The notes beneath the pieces were generated by a model. It searched no databases. It saw only the letters and a program-made list of their open reading frames with translations, and was not told the origin of the DNA. Positions 10,711-19,950 of a stretch of 64,000 nucleotides of DNA are shown in pieces. The stretch comes from Micrococcales bacterium. Lineage in GTDB: Bacteria; Actinomycetota; Actinomycetes; S36-B12; UBA10799. A program made the translations under genes and the position numbers. The DNA is taken from the NCBI GenBank assembly GCA_016719135.1, contig JADKAV010000011.1:1-64000 (forward strand), written 5' to 3'. Each line of letters starts with the position of its first letter. Within the stretch, counting starts at the first letter, position 1.

Positions 10711-11882
10711 CGCTGCTGCTGCGCGAACCACTTGCGGGTCACGGCGACCATGGCCCGCAAGCCCAGCCCGATCGCCCGCTCGTCGACGTCGAAGGTCGAA
10801 GCATGCAGGTCCAGGGTCGGGCCTTGCCCGTTGTGCACCCCCAGCCGCGCATACGTGCCGGGGACGCGGTCGGTGTACCAGGCGAAACTGTCACCACCCC
10901 ATGACTGGTCGGTGGGCACCACAGCCTCCTGCCCCAGTTCCTCGGCAATGGCCTCTGCCCACAGCGCGGTCGGTTCGACGTGGTTGTCGACCGGCGGGAC
11001 ACCTTGGCGGTGGAACAGGTCCCACTCGACACCGGACTCCCCGAGGATCTGCTCGACCGACTCGTTGAGCAGACGCCCGAGCGCCTCCCACACCACCCGG
11101 TCGGGGGTGCGCAGGGTGCCGGTAAGCACCGCTTTGGCAGGGATCACGTTGGGCGCGTCGCCGGATGCCACCGCTCCCCAGACCAACCGGATCGGACCTT
11201 TGTCCGCACGCTCGACCCGTTCGGTCAGCACCTGCGGAAGTTTCAGCGCCAGCTCGGACATGACGGTGACCAGGTCGACCGTCGCCTCGGGCCGGGCGGT
11301 GTGCCCGCCGGGTCCGTGCAGCGTCACCCGCACCACGTCGGAGGCCGATGAGACCGGGCCCGTGCGCAAACCAATGGTGCCGACCTGTTTCTTGGGATCA
11401 CAATGTACGCCGAAGACCACCCCGACGTCGTCCAGATGTCCCTCGTCGATGACGTCGACGGCACCGCCGGGGACACTCTCCTCGGCCGGCTCGAAGATGA
11501 GCCGAACCCGTCCACGCGGTGGATGGTCAGCGAAGTACAGCCCGGCCCCCAGCACGATCGTGGTGTGCACATCGTGGCCACAGGCGTGTGCGACTCCCTC
11601 GATGTGGGAGCGGTACGGGGTGTGGCATTCGTCGTCCATGGCAAGCGCGTCGATGTCCGCGCGGAGCGCTAGAACCGGGCCGTCGCCGGTGCCCACGTCG
11701 CAGACCAGGCCCGTGCCACAGTTCAGCACCTTCGGTTCCAGGCCGGCGACCTGCAAGCGGCGCACGATGGCCGCGGTGGTGCGGGTCTCCTGCGAGGACA
11801 ACTCCGGGTGCGCATGCAGGTCGCGGCGAAACGAGATCAACTCCTGGGACCGCGCCGCGGCGAAATCGGACAGTCCGTTCAC
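10701..11882 (-). CDS. M20-family amidohydrolase (N-acyl-amino acid / hippurate hydrolase type)
   Basis: 393-residue dinuclear zinc peptidase-like enzyme. Zinc ligands and catalytic residues are seen in LRADIDALAMDDE, HACGHDVHTT and EPAEESVPGGAVDVID, plus the dimerisation-domain motif GPGGHTARPE and the late SWGGDSFAWY. These are the marks of the AmhX/hippuricase branch that cleaves N-acyl amino acids. The start ATG overlaps the stop of the upstream GCS2-type ligase by 4 bp, so the two are one operon. The physiological substrate is unknown. Confidence 0.88.
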   Translation of the reverse strand: MNGLSDFAAARSQELISFRRDLHAHPELSSQETRTTAAIVRRLQVAGLEPKVLNCGTGLVCDVGTGDGPVLALRADIDALAMDDECHTPYRSHIEGVAHACGHDVHTTIVLGAGLYFADHPPRGRVRLIFEPAEESVPGGAVDVIDEGHLDDVGVVFGVHCDPKKQVGTIGLRTGPVSSASDVVRVTLHGPGGHTARPEATVDLVTVMSELALKLPQVLTERVERADKGPIRLVWGAVASGDAPNVIPAKAVLTGTLRTPDRVVWEALGRLLNESVEQILGESGVEWDLFHRQGVPPVDNHVEPTALWAEAIAEELGQEAVVPTDQSWGGDSFAWYTDRVPGTYARLGVHNGQGPTLDLHASTFDVDERAIGLGLRAMVAVTRKWFAQQQRQP

Positions 11883-13015
11883 GACCGCAACTCCACAGCC
11901 AGTTCTTCGCGAACCAAAGTCACCACATCCCTCAAAGAGCCCCCTTGAGCCACCACTGCGCGCTGACGGGCGGCAGAAGACCCTGTCTCCAGAATCTCAC
12001 GGACGCCGTTGAGCGCATCGAGGGTCCCGAGGCCGGCGGCCACGGGCTGCAACATGTCCACGATCCCGACGATGTTGTCCTTGAACGATTGGGTGTTCCC
12101 ACTGACATCGGTCATGACGCGTCCGTCGAGGCCGAAGCGACTGGCCCGCCACTTGTTCTCCCGCGCGACCCAACTCGGAATGTCCGGCAGCGTCTCGCCG
12201 GCGTCGACCTGCTGATCCATCCACACGACCAGCGCTTGCGCCAGCGCCGCGATGGAACGAACCTCGCGCAGAGTCGGGATGCCGTCGCACATGCGGAACT
12301 CGATCGTGCCGTAGGTCGGGTGCGGGCGTATGTCCCACCACACCTCTTTGACGCTGCGGATCGTCTCGGCCTTGATGAGCGCGGTCATGAAGCGCTCGAA
12401 GGCGGCCCAGTCCTGCATCCACGGCGGCAAGCCCGACGTCGGCATGACCTCGAAGATCTTGGAGCGGATGCTGGCCAGGCCGGTGTCGTCGCCGAGCCAG
12501 TACGGGCTGGAGGTGGACAGCGCGAGCATCTGTGGCAGGAAGCCGAGCAGCGAATCGATGAACTTGATGGACTTCTCTTTGCTGCGAACGCCCACGTGGA
12601 AATGCACGCCGTGGATCGCAAGTCTTCGCGCCGGCCATCCGATCTCGTCGAGTAGGCGGCGGTAGCGCTCGCCCGGACTCAGGCTCATGGAGTCCCACGA
12701 CGCGAACGGGTGAGTACCCGAGGACATCATCGCGAGATTGCGTTCGTCGAGCAGCGGCTTGAGTTCCAGCAAGGTGGCCTTCAGGTCCGCGACAGCCTCA
12801 TCAGGGGTCTGGCAGACGCCGGTGATGACCTCGATGCTGTGGTTGAACAGTTCATGCTTGGCCTTGGGGTGTTCGGCCTCGGGATGCCCGGCCCCCACGA
12901 TGCTCAAGATCTCGTCGGCGACCTCGACGTATTTGCCGGTCTCTTTGTCGACCACTCCGTACTCCACCTCGACGCCGAGGCTCGGGCCTGGCGAGGGCGT
13001 GAAGTCAACGTGCAT
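11879..13015 (-). CDS. Carboxylate-amine ligase / glutamate-cysteine ligase family 2 (GCS2, YbdK type)
   Basis: 378-residue ATP-dependent ligase. SLGVEVEYGVVDKETG near the N-terminus, ELFNHSIEVITGVC, SSGTHPFASW, HGVHFHVGV and GTIEFRMCDG follow the GCS2 pattern. The family forms gamma-glutamyl bonds, but many YbdK-type members are only weak glutamate-cysteine ligases. ATG 13015 is chosen because conserved sequence starts there. It is the first gene of the two-gene operon with the M20 amidohydrolase, a pairing that may link building and breaking of an amide. Confidence 0.88.
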   Translation of the reverse strand: MHVDFTPSPGPSLGVEVEYGVVDKETGKYVEVADEILSIVGAGHPEAEHPKAKHELFNHSIEVITGVCQTPDEAVADLKATLLELKPLLDERNLAMMSSGTHPFASWDSMSLSPGERYRRLLDEIGWPARRLAIHGVHFHVGVRSKEKSIKFIDSLLGFLPQMLALSTSSPYWLGDDTGLASIRSKIFEVMPTSGLPPWMQDWAAFERFMTALIKAETIRSVKEVWWDIRPHPTYGTIEFRMCDGIPTLREVRSIAALAQALVVWMDQQVDAGETLPDIPSWVARENKWRASRFGLDGRVMTDVSGNTQSFKDNIVGIVDMLQPVAAGLGTLDALNGVREILETGSSAARQRAVVAQGGSLRDVVTLVREELAVELRS

Positions 13016-13242
13016 GGGCTCAAGGTAGTGGGTTGTGGTCGGGTGGGGCGCGCTTCGGTGCGGTCGACTGTTGCGCGGTTGCCGGGTCAAAGGCTCCAAA
13101 ACCGACAACCGCGCAACACTCGGGCGGCGAGGACGGTCACGCGAGAGGCGAGCGTGGGCGTTGCGGCGACGCTGCGGGGACCGGGGCTGTTCCGAGCGCG
13201 AGCACCTCGGGTACCATGAAATGGCCCTCGACGGCAGACAAG

Positions 13243-13315
13243 GTCCCCATCGTCTAGCGGCCTAGGACTCCGCCCTTTCACGGCGGCAGCACGGGTTCGA
13301 ATCCCGTTGGGGGTA
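13243..13315 (+). tRNA. tRNA-Glu (TTC)
   Basis: Cloverleaf of 73 nt: acceptor GTCCCCA/TGGGGGT, anticodon loop with TTC between CCGCC and GGCGG, T loop TTCGAAT between ACGGG and CCCGT. No CCA is encoded. First of three clustered tRNAs. Confidence 0.95.
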
Positions 13316-13350
13316 CGCAGTACCCGGTTCGGTCTAGGCTGAGCCAGTAA

Positions 13351-13427
13351 GGCCCCGTAGCGCAGTTGGTTAGCGCGCCGCCCTGTCACGGCGGAGGTCG
13401 CCGGTTCGAGCCCGGTCGGGGTCGCCA
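13351..13427 (+). tRNA. tRNA-Asp (GTC)
   Basis: Acceptor GGCCCCG pairs with CGGGGTC; anticodon GTC lies in the loop between GCCGCC and GGCGG; T loop is TTCGAGC; CCA is encoded at 13425-13427. Confidence 0.95.
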
Positions 13428-13442
13428 GTCCCTAGGGACAGC

Positions 13443-13519
13443 GGCCAGGTAGCTCAGTTGGTACGAGCGTCCGACTGAAAATCGGAAGGTCGGCGGTTCG
13501 ACCCCGCCCCTGGCCACCA
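13443..13519 (+). tRNA. tRNA-Phe (GAA)
   Basis: Acceptor GGCCAGG pairs with CCTGGCC; anticodon GAA lies between TCCGACT and AATCGGA; T loop is TTCGACC; CCA is encoded at 13517-13519. Accessory DNA begins just downstream, so this gene is a candidate integration site. Confidence 0.95.
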
Positions 13520-14249
13520 CACAAACACTCTTCACCCCACAAGAACACCTGATCAGGGGCTCATTCACCGCCCAGCGCATCCGATGAATGTTTATGAGTG
13601 TTCAGGAATGTTTAGGAAATCTGTAGGAATTTCGGGCCCTTTCAGCACCGCCGTGTAGTAACTGTGTAGGACTTCTACGCTTCATTCGCGACGCGACGGG
13701 TGTCCTGCTGCTGGCCTCTCATCGTCTGCGACCTGACCGCGTAACGGTTGTTCATCGACGAAAGTGCGGGGACTGCTGTGGCGACTAGGAAGCACCGGGA
13801 CGGTCCGCAAGTACCGGGAGGCGGCGGCCGCCTACCGAAACGTGCCGTGCAGTTCCGCGTACGACTCTGTGGATCCTAGTGTGCCCAGCGGAGTGGTGTT
13901 CGCGTTCGCCGGAATGATCGTCGAGATGCTGGTCGGCAGCCACGTGAAGAGTTACGGCCCCCCGAATGTGCTGTGGACACCCAGCACGGTTGCGATTGTG
14001 AAGACCCTGTCGTTCCTTCTTCTCCCGGACTGCCATCCTTCACGGTCCGTCCGGTCTGCACACTGGACTGCAGTCACCCCTCGCAGGTGGTGGCGGAGTT
14101 CACACAAATGTGGCCTGCCCCGTCGCGCAGCGGTGAGGTATGCAGTTAACCAAGTGCTCCTCCAGCAGGTCCTGACGGATCGGCTGTCCCTACGTGACTC
14201 AAGCCCATCCACGAACGCACCCGAATAGTCACCGACCCCAGGGCCCTAC
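13520..14249. other. 730-bp region without a recognisable gene
   Basis: AT-richer than its surroundings just after tRNA-Phe (repeated TGTTTA/TGTTCA-like words at 13587-13620). No open frame shows family motifs. A short GTG frame near 13779 has a basic N-terminus but stops within 35 codons. Probably the decayed edge of the accessory region. Confidence 0.5.
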
Positions 14250-15617
14250 TCAGGATCGCTGCCGAGGCGCCGTGCGCTTCCGGCGCACAGGCGCCGGTCT
14301 GCCCTCCATCACGACGCGGCACTGCTTGACCTGGCGCACCACGGCCGCCTGGAACTTGGAGGCGAACCTGCGTTGATCGAGGGTTAAGCGGTCAGTAGCC
14401 AGTTCCTGGCTCACTGCCCGTTCGACGGCTTCCTCGACCGAGGCCACTAGGTTCCCTACCACCTCGGTGACGTAATCATCAGCGAGCCCAGCACGAGCGG
14501 CCAAGGCTTCCCAGTCTCGTCTCTCGATCTCGCCGAAGCGTCTGCGGCCGTTGATGCTCATGGCCATTCCTGCCGTTGCCGCGCTCAGCTGACCCCGACG
14601 GGCAGGCGCCTTGTCGCTCACCAGGTAGGGCAGAGCGCTGTTCAAGTCGTACAGCGGGGCAAGTTCGATTTGGGTGCCAGACAGGAGCAGACTGTAGTTC
14701 TTGGCATGCGCGTCGGGTGCGCCTGTCGCCCAGGCAAAGGCGAGAGCCTGGACAAACCGTTCGATTCGTGAAGCCGCCGCTACTGGGCCGAGCAGCCGAA
14801 CCAGCAACTCGATGATCTCCACGGCATCAGGGCCTCCACCCGACTGATACTTCTTGCTCGGCGGAAGGCCCATCGCCTGGCAGAGGTCCTCTTGATGGAC
14901 ACGTTGGAGAGGCCCATCCTCATCGCGGTAGCGGTCGTATCTGACAACGGAGATGACCTGCCTGCTTCGGAAAGTCAGCACCTCGCTGCGGGCCACGCGG
15001 AGTCCGGCTTTCCGAGCCGTGGCGAGGCTCAAGTGTTCGTTGAGCTCTTGGTGGCGGAACCCCGCCATCGGCGGCTTGACGATCCGGTTCGTCGGCTCGA
15101 AGCCCCAAGGCTCGCCCCACCGGCCGTCCTCGTGGCGCAAGGCCATCTTGGGCTGGGCACCGGGAAGGGAGAACTGTCCGCTCTCATGCTCCGGTGTCCA
15201 GGCAGCCGGATTCGACTCCAGTTCGGCGATCCGCCCTTCGACCTCCTCCTCCGATAACCAGTTCACCCCGCCGTCACCCAGCTGTCCCAACTCCGTGTCC
15301 AGAACAAACTGAGCAGCGCCTGCAACATCACGCCCAACATATTTGAGGAGGGCAAATGGACTGGAAGCCGAAACGTGGAACTGGGTCGCCCATCGCTGCA
15401 GCACTTGGACGTTGTCCGGCAACAGGTTGGTCAGCCAATTGTCCAAGACAGGTCCCCTGTGGACACGTTGGATTAGTGGCATTGAGACGGACAGGGGAGT
15501 CGAGTTCTCATCGTCCGCGTAGTCAGGGGTGTACTCGAAGGTGACTTGCCCCGTACGGCTCTGGCTCAGGGATCCGGCCACCACACCGCCCAAGAGAACG
15601 ACGAGTTCTGAACTCAT
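14250..15617 (-). CDS. hipA: HipA-family serine/threonine kinase toxin
   Basis: 455-residue type II toxin; HipA kinases phosphorylate aminoacyl-tRNA synthetases or related targets and halt growth. The N-subdomain has MPLIQRVHRGPVLDNWLTNLLPDN; the P-loop-like FSLPGAQPKMAL follows; the catalytic segment GAPDAHAKNYSLLL and the metal-binding APLYDLNSALPY are intact, so it should be active. It overlaps the antitoxin gene by 4 bp (ATGA) in the order antitoxin-toxin. The C-terminus ends in a basic tail. Confidence 0.93.
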   Translation of the reverse strand: MSSELVVLLGGVVAGSLSQSRTGQVTFEYTPDYADDENSTPLSVSMPLIQRVHRGPVLDNWLTNLLPDNVQVLQRWATQFHVSASSPFALLKYVGRDVAGAAQFVLDTELGQLGDGGVNWLSEEEVEGRIAELESNPAAWTPEHESGQFSLPGAQPKMALRHEDGRWGEPWGFEPTNRIVKPPMAGFRHQELNEHLSLATARKAGLRVARSEVLTFRSRQVISVVRYDRYRDEDGPLQRVHQEDLCQAMGLPPSKKYQSGGGPDAVEIIELLVRLLGPVAAASRIERFVQALAFAWATGAPDAHAKNYSLLLSGTQIELAPLYDLNSALPYLVSDKAPARRGQLSAATAGMAMSINGRRRFGEIERRDWEALAARAGLADDYVTEVVGNLVASVEEAVERAVSQELATDRLTLDQRRFASKFQAAVVRQVKQCRVVMEGRPAPVRRKRTAPRQRS

Positions 15618-16069
15618 GCGCGGTCGTAGTCACTCAGGAGCGCGTCGAGGTTCACCGGTTTGACCGGTTTCGAGTCGCTGGACCGCGTACTCAACGGAGT
15701 CCCTGAAGGCTGGGCTTCGACCACCACCATCAACTCATCGCCTACCCCGGTGTCCTGCTTTGCCATGACCACATCATCTTCGCGGTCAGCGTCGGCCAAC
15801 CTCGCCGAGCGGACCGGTCGCCTCTTGGGCAGTGGGCGATGATTTGATTCAGCCGGAACAGCCCCCAGGGATGCGCTGAGGTTCATCCCAAGAACGCCAG
15901 ACACACGTAGGACGGTGTCCCAAGTGGGATTAGCCGTGCCCTGCTCAAGAGCAACTAGCGACTGCCGTGACATGCCCGACCGTTCGGCCAGTTCCTGCTG
16001 AGAGAGGCCGAGCTTGCGGCGTGCGGCGCGAACGACCGCGCCAAGGTCGGCAGGACTGCTGAGGCGCAT
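15614..16069 (-). CDS. hipB: HipB-type XRE/HTH antitoxin
   Basis: 151 residues. The N-terminal helix-turn-helix spans about residues 6-65: LGAVVRAARRKLGLSQQELAERSGMSRQSLVALEQG. A long, probably disordered C-terminal half follows. ATG 16069 is fixed by a strong GGAGGTCAC ribosome site, although the frame starts slightly earlier. It pairs with HipA and should repress its own promoter, where the -35 box lies inside an inverted repeat. Confidence 0.92.
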   Translation of the reverse strand: MRLSSPADLGAVVRAARRKLGLSQQELAERSGMSRQSLVALEQGTANPTWDTVLRVSGVLGMNLSASLGAVPAESNHRPLPKRRPVRSARLADADREDDVVMAKQDTGVGDELMVVVEAQPSGTPLSTRSSDSKPVKPVNLDALLSDYDRA

Positions 16070-16089
16070 GGTGACCTCCTTCAATGTCT

Positions 16090-16156
16090 AGTTTAGTTGT
16101 CAGCCCCGGTATGTCAACTAGATGCGTCATTGGCTGTGTGTCGCATCTATACGACA
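16090..16156 (-). promoter_or_regulatory. hipBA promoter and operators
   Basis: On the minus strand, TTGACA (complement of 16112-16117) and TAAACT (complement of 16090-16095) are 16 bp apart. The -35 box is part of the dyad TAGTTGTCA (16094-16102) / TGTCAACTA (16112-16120). A second dyad, TGTCG (16139-16143) / CGACA (16152-16156), lies upstream. This arrangement fits autorepression by HipB. Confidence 0.6.
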
Positions 16157-16344
16157 TAGCGGGAACGTCGATTCTATTTGACACCATTCCTGACTTGGGC
16201 TCCTAGCTAGTGGCGTGTAACTAGCCGTCGGGGCAGCGGCGACCCTGTCGCTGGTCCCCGACGGCGGTTCCCTGCCCAACTCCCGGAAGCCCACCGCAGT
16301 CCAGATCGCATACCCCCGGACACTCCCGGCGAATCGCGCAGCGT

Positions 16345-17130
16345 CAGAAAACAGACGCCGGCACGATTGATGCGATCGGACCTGCCGTTGACCAGACAAG
16401 GCTCGGTGAGCGGGTTTGGTTGACGATGGCCGCGCACACGAACCGCTGGGGCACCGCAGCGCAGTGGTGCGTCGTGCCTGCGTTCAAGGCCCGACGGCTG
16501 CCAGACGAAAGCGACTTCCTCCTCGGCGCGACCCTCGGTGTGCCGGCGGTCACGGCAGCCCACTGCCTCATTGCCGACGGATCGGTTCACGGTCGCGACG
16601 TTCTGGTACACGGAGGAGCCGGGGCGGTGGGTCGATGCGGGATCGAACTCGGCCGTTGGTCCGGGGCAAGGGTAGTCGCGACGGTCAGCAGCGAGGCCAA
16701 GGCCGAAGTGGCACGCGCCTGCGGCGCAGAGCTGGTTGTCGACTACCGGCGCGAAGACGTGGCGTCGGTCATTCGCGGCTTCTCTGCCGGCATCCACCGC
16801 GTGCTTGAGGTCTCCCTAGCGGCCAACGCGAGCATCGACGCTGAGGTCTGCGGTCTCAACGCAGTAGTGGTCGTCTTCGGCACCGAAGGTGGAGAGGCGA
16901 CCCTTCCGGTGCGGCCGCCGCTGTTCAAGAGCCTCTCCTTCCGCTTCATCCTGCTCTACAACTTCAGCCGCGAGGAACTGGAGCGGGCCGCGGGTGAGGT
17001 GGAGCGCGCTCTCGACGACGGGGCGCTCACGCTTGCACCCATCACTCGGTTCTCGCTTGACGACATCACCGCGGCTCACGAGCTTCAGGAAGACGGCCCG
17101 TTCGGGCGCGTGCTCCTGGAGATTCCCTGA
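16345..17130 (+). pseudogene. 5'-truncated zinc-type/quinone oxidoreductase (MDR family)
   Basis: The frame keeps the cofactor half of an NADPH:quinone reductase-like enzyme: GATLGVPAVTAAHCL, VLVHGGAGAVGRCGIELGRW, VVATVSSEAKAEVARACGAE and a C-terminal GPFGRVLLEIP. Homology can be traced upstream of the first ATG in the same frame (IDAIGPAVDQTRLGERVW), but the N-terminal ~60 residues of the substrate domain and a plausible start are missing. Usual length is about 325 residues; about 260 remain. It lies between two toxin-antitoxin modules. Confidence 0.7.
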
Positions 17131-17257
17131 TCTCCGGCGCCCTGCGCCAACGCACAACTGCTCTTCCCGGCTGCTCACCAAACGCCGTCGGCGAGAACGG
17201 CAACTCTCAGCTCGGCACATCGGACAGCCAAACATCGCTGAACGGCGCGGCCCGCCG

Positions 17258-17518
17258 CTACTGGTCGTAGACGTCGCGTCGATGTCCGAGCCGCACGACA
17301 ACGACCAACAAGACGTCGTCCTCGACCGTGTAGATAATTCGGTAAGCGCCAACCCGGACTCGTAAACCTGGCCGGCCTTGGAGTGCCCTGGCACCGGGAG
17401 GTCGCGGATCTTGGGCCAGTAGCGCGATGGCGCCTTGGATACGACGACGATGATTTGGATCGAGCTTGCGCAGAGAGCGGACCGCCGATGGACGGAGCTC
17501 GATTCGGTATGGGCTCAC
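17258..17518 (-). CDS. RelE/ParE-family toxin
   Basis: 86 residues beginning VSPYRIELRPSAVRSLRKLD at a GTG that overlaps the antitoxin TGA (GTGA). LLAQDPRPPGARALQGRPG, LRVRVGAYRIIYTVEDD and VVRLGHRRDVYD match the RelE fold, including the conserved RVGxYRIIY strand and the C-terminal GHRxxVY. It is predicted to cleave mRNA on the ribosome. It is the second gene of a two-gene module. Confidence 0.9.
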   Translation of the reverse strand: MSPYRIELRPSAVRSLRKLDPNHRRRIQGAIALLAQDPRPPGARALQGRPGLRVRVGAYRIIYTVEDDVLLVVVVRLGHRRDVYDQ

Positions 17519-17778
17519 TCCCAGCCGAGGTCTGATTTGACCTGATCCCATGGGATGTTGGGCCCCTCCTCGGCCATCGCGGCGTCGAAGGCTGCGACAT
17601 CCTCGGCATCTTCCAGTGCCCCCATCAGTTGCTCGTAGCGCTCGGGACTCACCAGCACCCCGGCAAGGCGACCTCGACGTTGGAGGAACACGGTTTCGGT
17701 GCGCGCAGTCTCCATCGCGTCGAGCAGGTGGTTGCGTGCGTCGCTGACATTCATGGTTGCCACGGTTGAATCGTACAT
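17515..17778 (-). CDS. Phd/YefM (RelB-type) antitoxin
   Basis: 87 residues from ATG 17778, or 79 from ATG 17754. Core: MNVSDARNHLLDAMETARTE, VFLQRRGRLAGVLVSPERYE and an acidic C-terminal tail that should wrap the toxin. The earlier start is preferred because AGGAT precedes it, although family members usually begin at MNVSDAR. The start sits within a pair of direct repeats. Confidence 0.85.
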   Translation of the reverse strand: MYDSTVATMNVSDARNHLLDAMETARTETVFLQRRGRLAGVLVSPERYEQLMGALEDAEDVAAFDAAMAEEGPNIPWDQVKSDLGWE

Positions 17779-17798
17779 CTGAGATCCTGCATCGTACA
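17770..17798 (-). promoter_or_regulatory. Direct-repeat operator of the RelBE-like module
   Basis: TGTACGAT (minus strand) occurs twice, complement of 17791-17798 and of 17770-17777, 21 bp apart, which is two helical turns. The second copy contains the preferred antitoxin start codon, consistent with autoregulation. Confidence 0.5.
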
Positions 17799-18002
17799 AG
17801 TGGCGCTTTTTTGCGAGGCTCGTCTGCGGTCTGGACTCTCTGTGCGGGTGGTGCAGATTCCTCTGGTCGAAAACTGAGACCGGAGCGTCGTGCGCACTCA
17901 CATTTGCGGTCGGAAACCGCTTGGTACGCGTTGAGCACGCTTTCCCTTTCGAAGAGTGGTCGCTCTATCCCGCGATAGGCATTCTCGAAAGGCATTCAGA
18001 CG

Positions 18003-18620
18003 ATGACCCACCCGGCGAACTGCACATCTCTTGGTCGCGAGTTGGTCACCGATACCTCTGAGGTACACACGCCGTACGCCTTCATCGGAGTGCCGTTCGG
18101 ACCTCCCTACGAGCCGGCAGACGTGCATGTCGCCGCTGGTGCCGCTGACGCTGTTCGTGCGGTGACCTCCAGGTACCAGTACGCAACGGACCGCACACGT
18201 TACGACTTCGACTACGGCGCGGCGATATTTCCTGATGACAATGCAAGCGTGTCCGACTGCGGGGACGTCGAAGGTGACGTGCGCAACCCCGACGACATCG
18301 CACAACGAGCCACGGAAGCAATCAAGCCGCTTGTCCGCGTGGGAGTTGTTCCCTTGGCGTCTCCTCCGGCTGAGCATCGCTTCGTCATCCCCATCGATTG
18401 CGATGACTGGGACCCATCTATCGCCCCAGCTGTCGGCTGGCCCGAGCCCGGGGGACTCACCCATGTACAGATCGCGACGATTCTACGCCGGCTCGCGGCC
18501 GCCAACCGGGTTGTCGCCGCCATCATTACAGAGTCTCAACCCGCCCTCGACCACAACGCGATCACAGCTCAAACGATCGCCCGCCTGTTCGTGAACGTCA
18601 TAGACCGCAGCAGGTGCCGT
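18003..18620 (+). pseudogene. Ureohydrolase (arginase/agmatinase family) with internal deletion
   Basis: N-terminal part (AFIGVPFGPPYEP, GAADAVRA, YDFDYGAAIFPDD, CGDVEGD) and C-terminal part (IPIDCDDWDPSIAPAVGWPEPGGLT) match a ureohydrolase. At about 18358 the sequence jumps from GVVPLA directly to the late segment. The middle third, with the GGDHS and DAHxD manganese-binding motifs, is gone, while the frame is kept. The SIDxDxxDP motif is also degraded to PIDCDDWDP. It cannot be a working hydrolase. The open frame continues to 19124, but that stretch only reads the antisense of the next gene. Confidence 0.75.
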
Positions 18621-18743
18621 TGCGTCCTCGTAGCGCCGGAGAGTAGAGGCCAAGGGACGATGAGTGATACCAACGCGAAGGCTGGACCCCAAAGGGCGGC
18701 GGCTCCCGGGATAAAACGAACTCGACCACCGGCGCTTCAGGAT

Positions 18744-19051
18744 TCAGCGTGCTTTGCGAGCCGCGCTGAACGCCTTTGCACTTCCGTACGCGTTCTTTGC
18801 GGTGACAGAGCAGCGCACCTTCTTACCGCGCACGGACTTGGTCACTTTGAGTTTCGACTTGCTCGACGAAAGGCTCTTGCGTCCGACCTTCCAGCCGAAT
18901 CTATAGGAGTCCGCGCCCTGCCAACTGCCTCGCGAGCAGACCATTTTTCGGCCCTTTTGGGAAAGCCCGGGGGGGAGAGGTTCTGCGGCGCCTGGCCAGC
19001 AGGGAGCGGCTGTGGCGTTGTCCCGCCACTGACCGTCATGTTGTGCTGGGC
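18744..19051 (-). pseudogene. Detached C-terminal Ig-like repeat of the upstream secreted protein
   Basis: Translation gives GRKMVCSRGSWQGADSYRF, GWKVGRKSLSSSKSKLKVT and KSVRGKKVRCSVTAKNAYG, the pattern of actinobacterial Ig-like surface repeats. It follows the TAG of the secreted protein. The frame is also broken at a seven-G tract (18969-18975), where eight would join the linker SGGTTPQPLPAGQAPQNL to this domain. A remnant or, less likely, the true C-terminus hidden by errors. Confidence 0.55.
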
Positions 19052-19480
19052 CTACGCGTCGTCGTACACCATCTCGCTGAGGTACCCGCAGAGGATGAAG
19101 GATCCCGCGGCCTCGGGCACGTAGGCGACAGGGACCGAGAAGTCTCCCTCCACCGCGATGAAAGCGACCGACTCGCCGCCCATTGCGTCGGTGGCGTCGG
19201 AGAGTTGAAGAGCGCCGGTACGACTCGTCGGACACGTACTGGCCACCGATGCCGGGATCGCGTAGACGTAGACGTAGCGCGCCAGGGACGCGTCCGAGGG
19301 CACGTGGCCCGTGGCGGTGAGTACCGTGGGTGACCCGACGACCCCGGTCGTTGGACCCGTGACCGTTAGGCTCCCCGCTTCGATCGCGCTGGCTGACCCT
19401 GTGCTGATTGCGAGAGTGGCGAACAATCCGAACGCGGCCGTCAGGGCTGCGGGGCGGAGGCTTCGAGTGGTCAGCTCCAT
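19052..19480 (-). CDS. Secreted protein of unknown function
   Basis: 142 residues from ATG 19480 (GGAG seven bases upstream). Sec signal peptide: MELTTRSLRPAALTAAFGLF then ATLAISTGSASA. The mature part has a beta-rich look (SLTVTGPTTGVVGSPTVLTA) and two cysteines (STCPTS, FILCGY) that could form a disulfide. No family is recognised. The TAG at 19052-19054 is followed in frame by a Thr/Pro linker, so the original protein was probably longer. Confidence 0.6.
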   Translation of the reverse strand: MELTTRSLRPAALTAAFGLFATLAISTGSASAIEAGSLTVTGPTTGVVGSPTVLTATGHVPSDASLARYVYVYAIPASVASTCPTSRTGALQLSDATDAMGGESVAFIAVEGDFSVPVAYVPEAAGSFILCGYLSEMVYDDA

Positions 19481-19522
19481 GATTGGCTCCAAGGAATGCT
19501 GAGTGAGAATGCCAATTTCCAA

Positions 19523-19950
19523 TTCTGAAAGCGGTGGCTCAAAGGTCCATTCGGTGGGCTGGTCTATGAACTAGGGGCGCATAGACACTGAGTCGGTTTT
19601 GTGTTATTCGCTCAGCGGCGGCCCGAGCTGTGGCACTCGAGCGCAGGGGGAACCATCGCTTCCCTGCAACCCGCCAGCCCACCATCGCGTGTTCCGACCC
19701 AGCGCCGGTCAGTGCACACGAAGCCCCGCCGGCAGCCCCACAACCTATTGTCGGGCGACGTGGCCGCAACGGCGTGAGCGTGTGGCCTCACCCATCAGGC
19801 CGATCCCACACGCGTGCGTGAGTCTTGCTCGAATGTGTGTTGACAGGTCCGGGAGCACGTGACCTGACTATCTTTCAGGGCCACACGCCTGTCGCCGGAT
19901 CGACCACGGTGGCGCCACCTCGCCGAGCGACACACCAAGAACCGCAGCCC
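19523..19950. other. 430-bp region without a recognisable gene
   Basis: Between the secreted protein and the end of the permease. Short open frames on both strands show no family motif and no ribosome site. I see nothing functional. Confidence 0.5.

Noticed and set aside
13443..13519. tRNA-Phe as a proven attachment site
   Set aside because: No second copy of the tRNA 3' end and no integrase were found in the window; kept only as a possibility.
13386..13580. Minus-strand frame with GVEPPTFRFSVGRSYQLSYL
   Set aside because: It is the antisense of tRNA-Phe, a well-known false protein in actinobacterial annotation.
13764..14228. 154-codon plus-strand frame after the tRNAs
   Set aside because: No motif, no ribosome site and low-quality composition in a region that looks degraded.
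18620..19124. C-terminal extension of the ureohydrolase frame
   Set aside because: No ureohydrolase similarity; it only reads antisense to the secreted protein and its Ig-like remnant.
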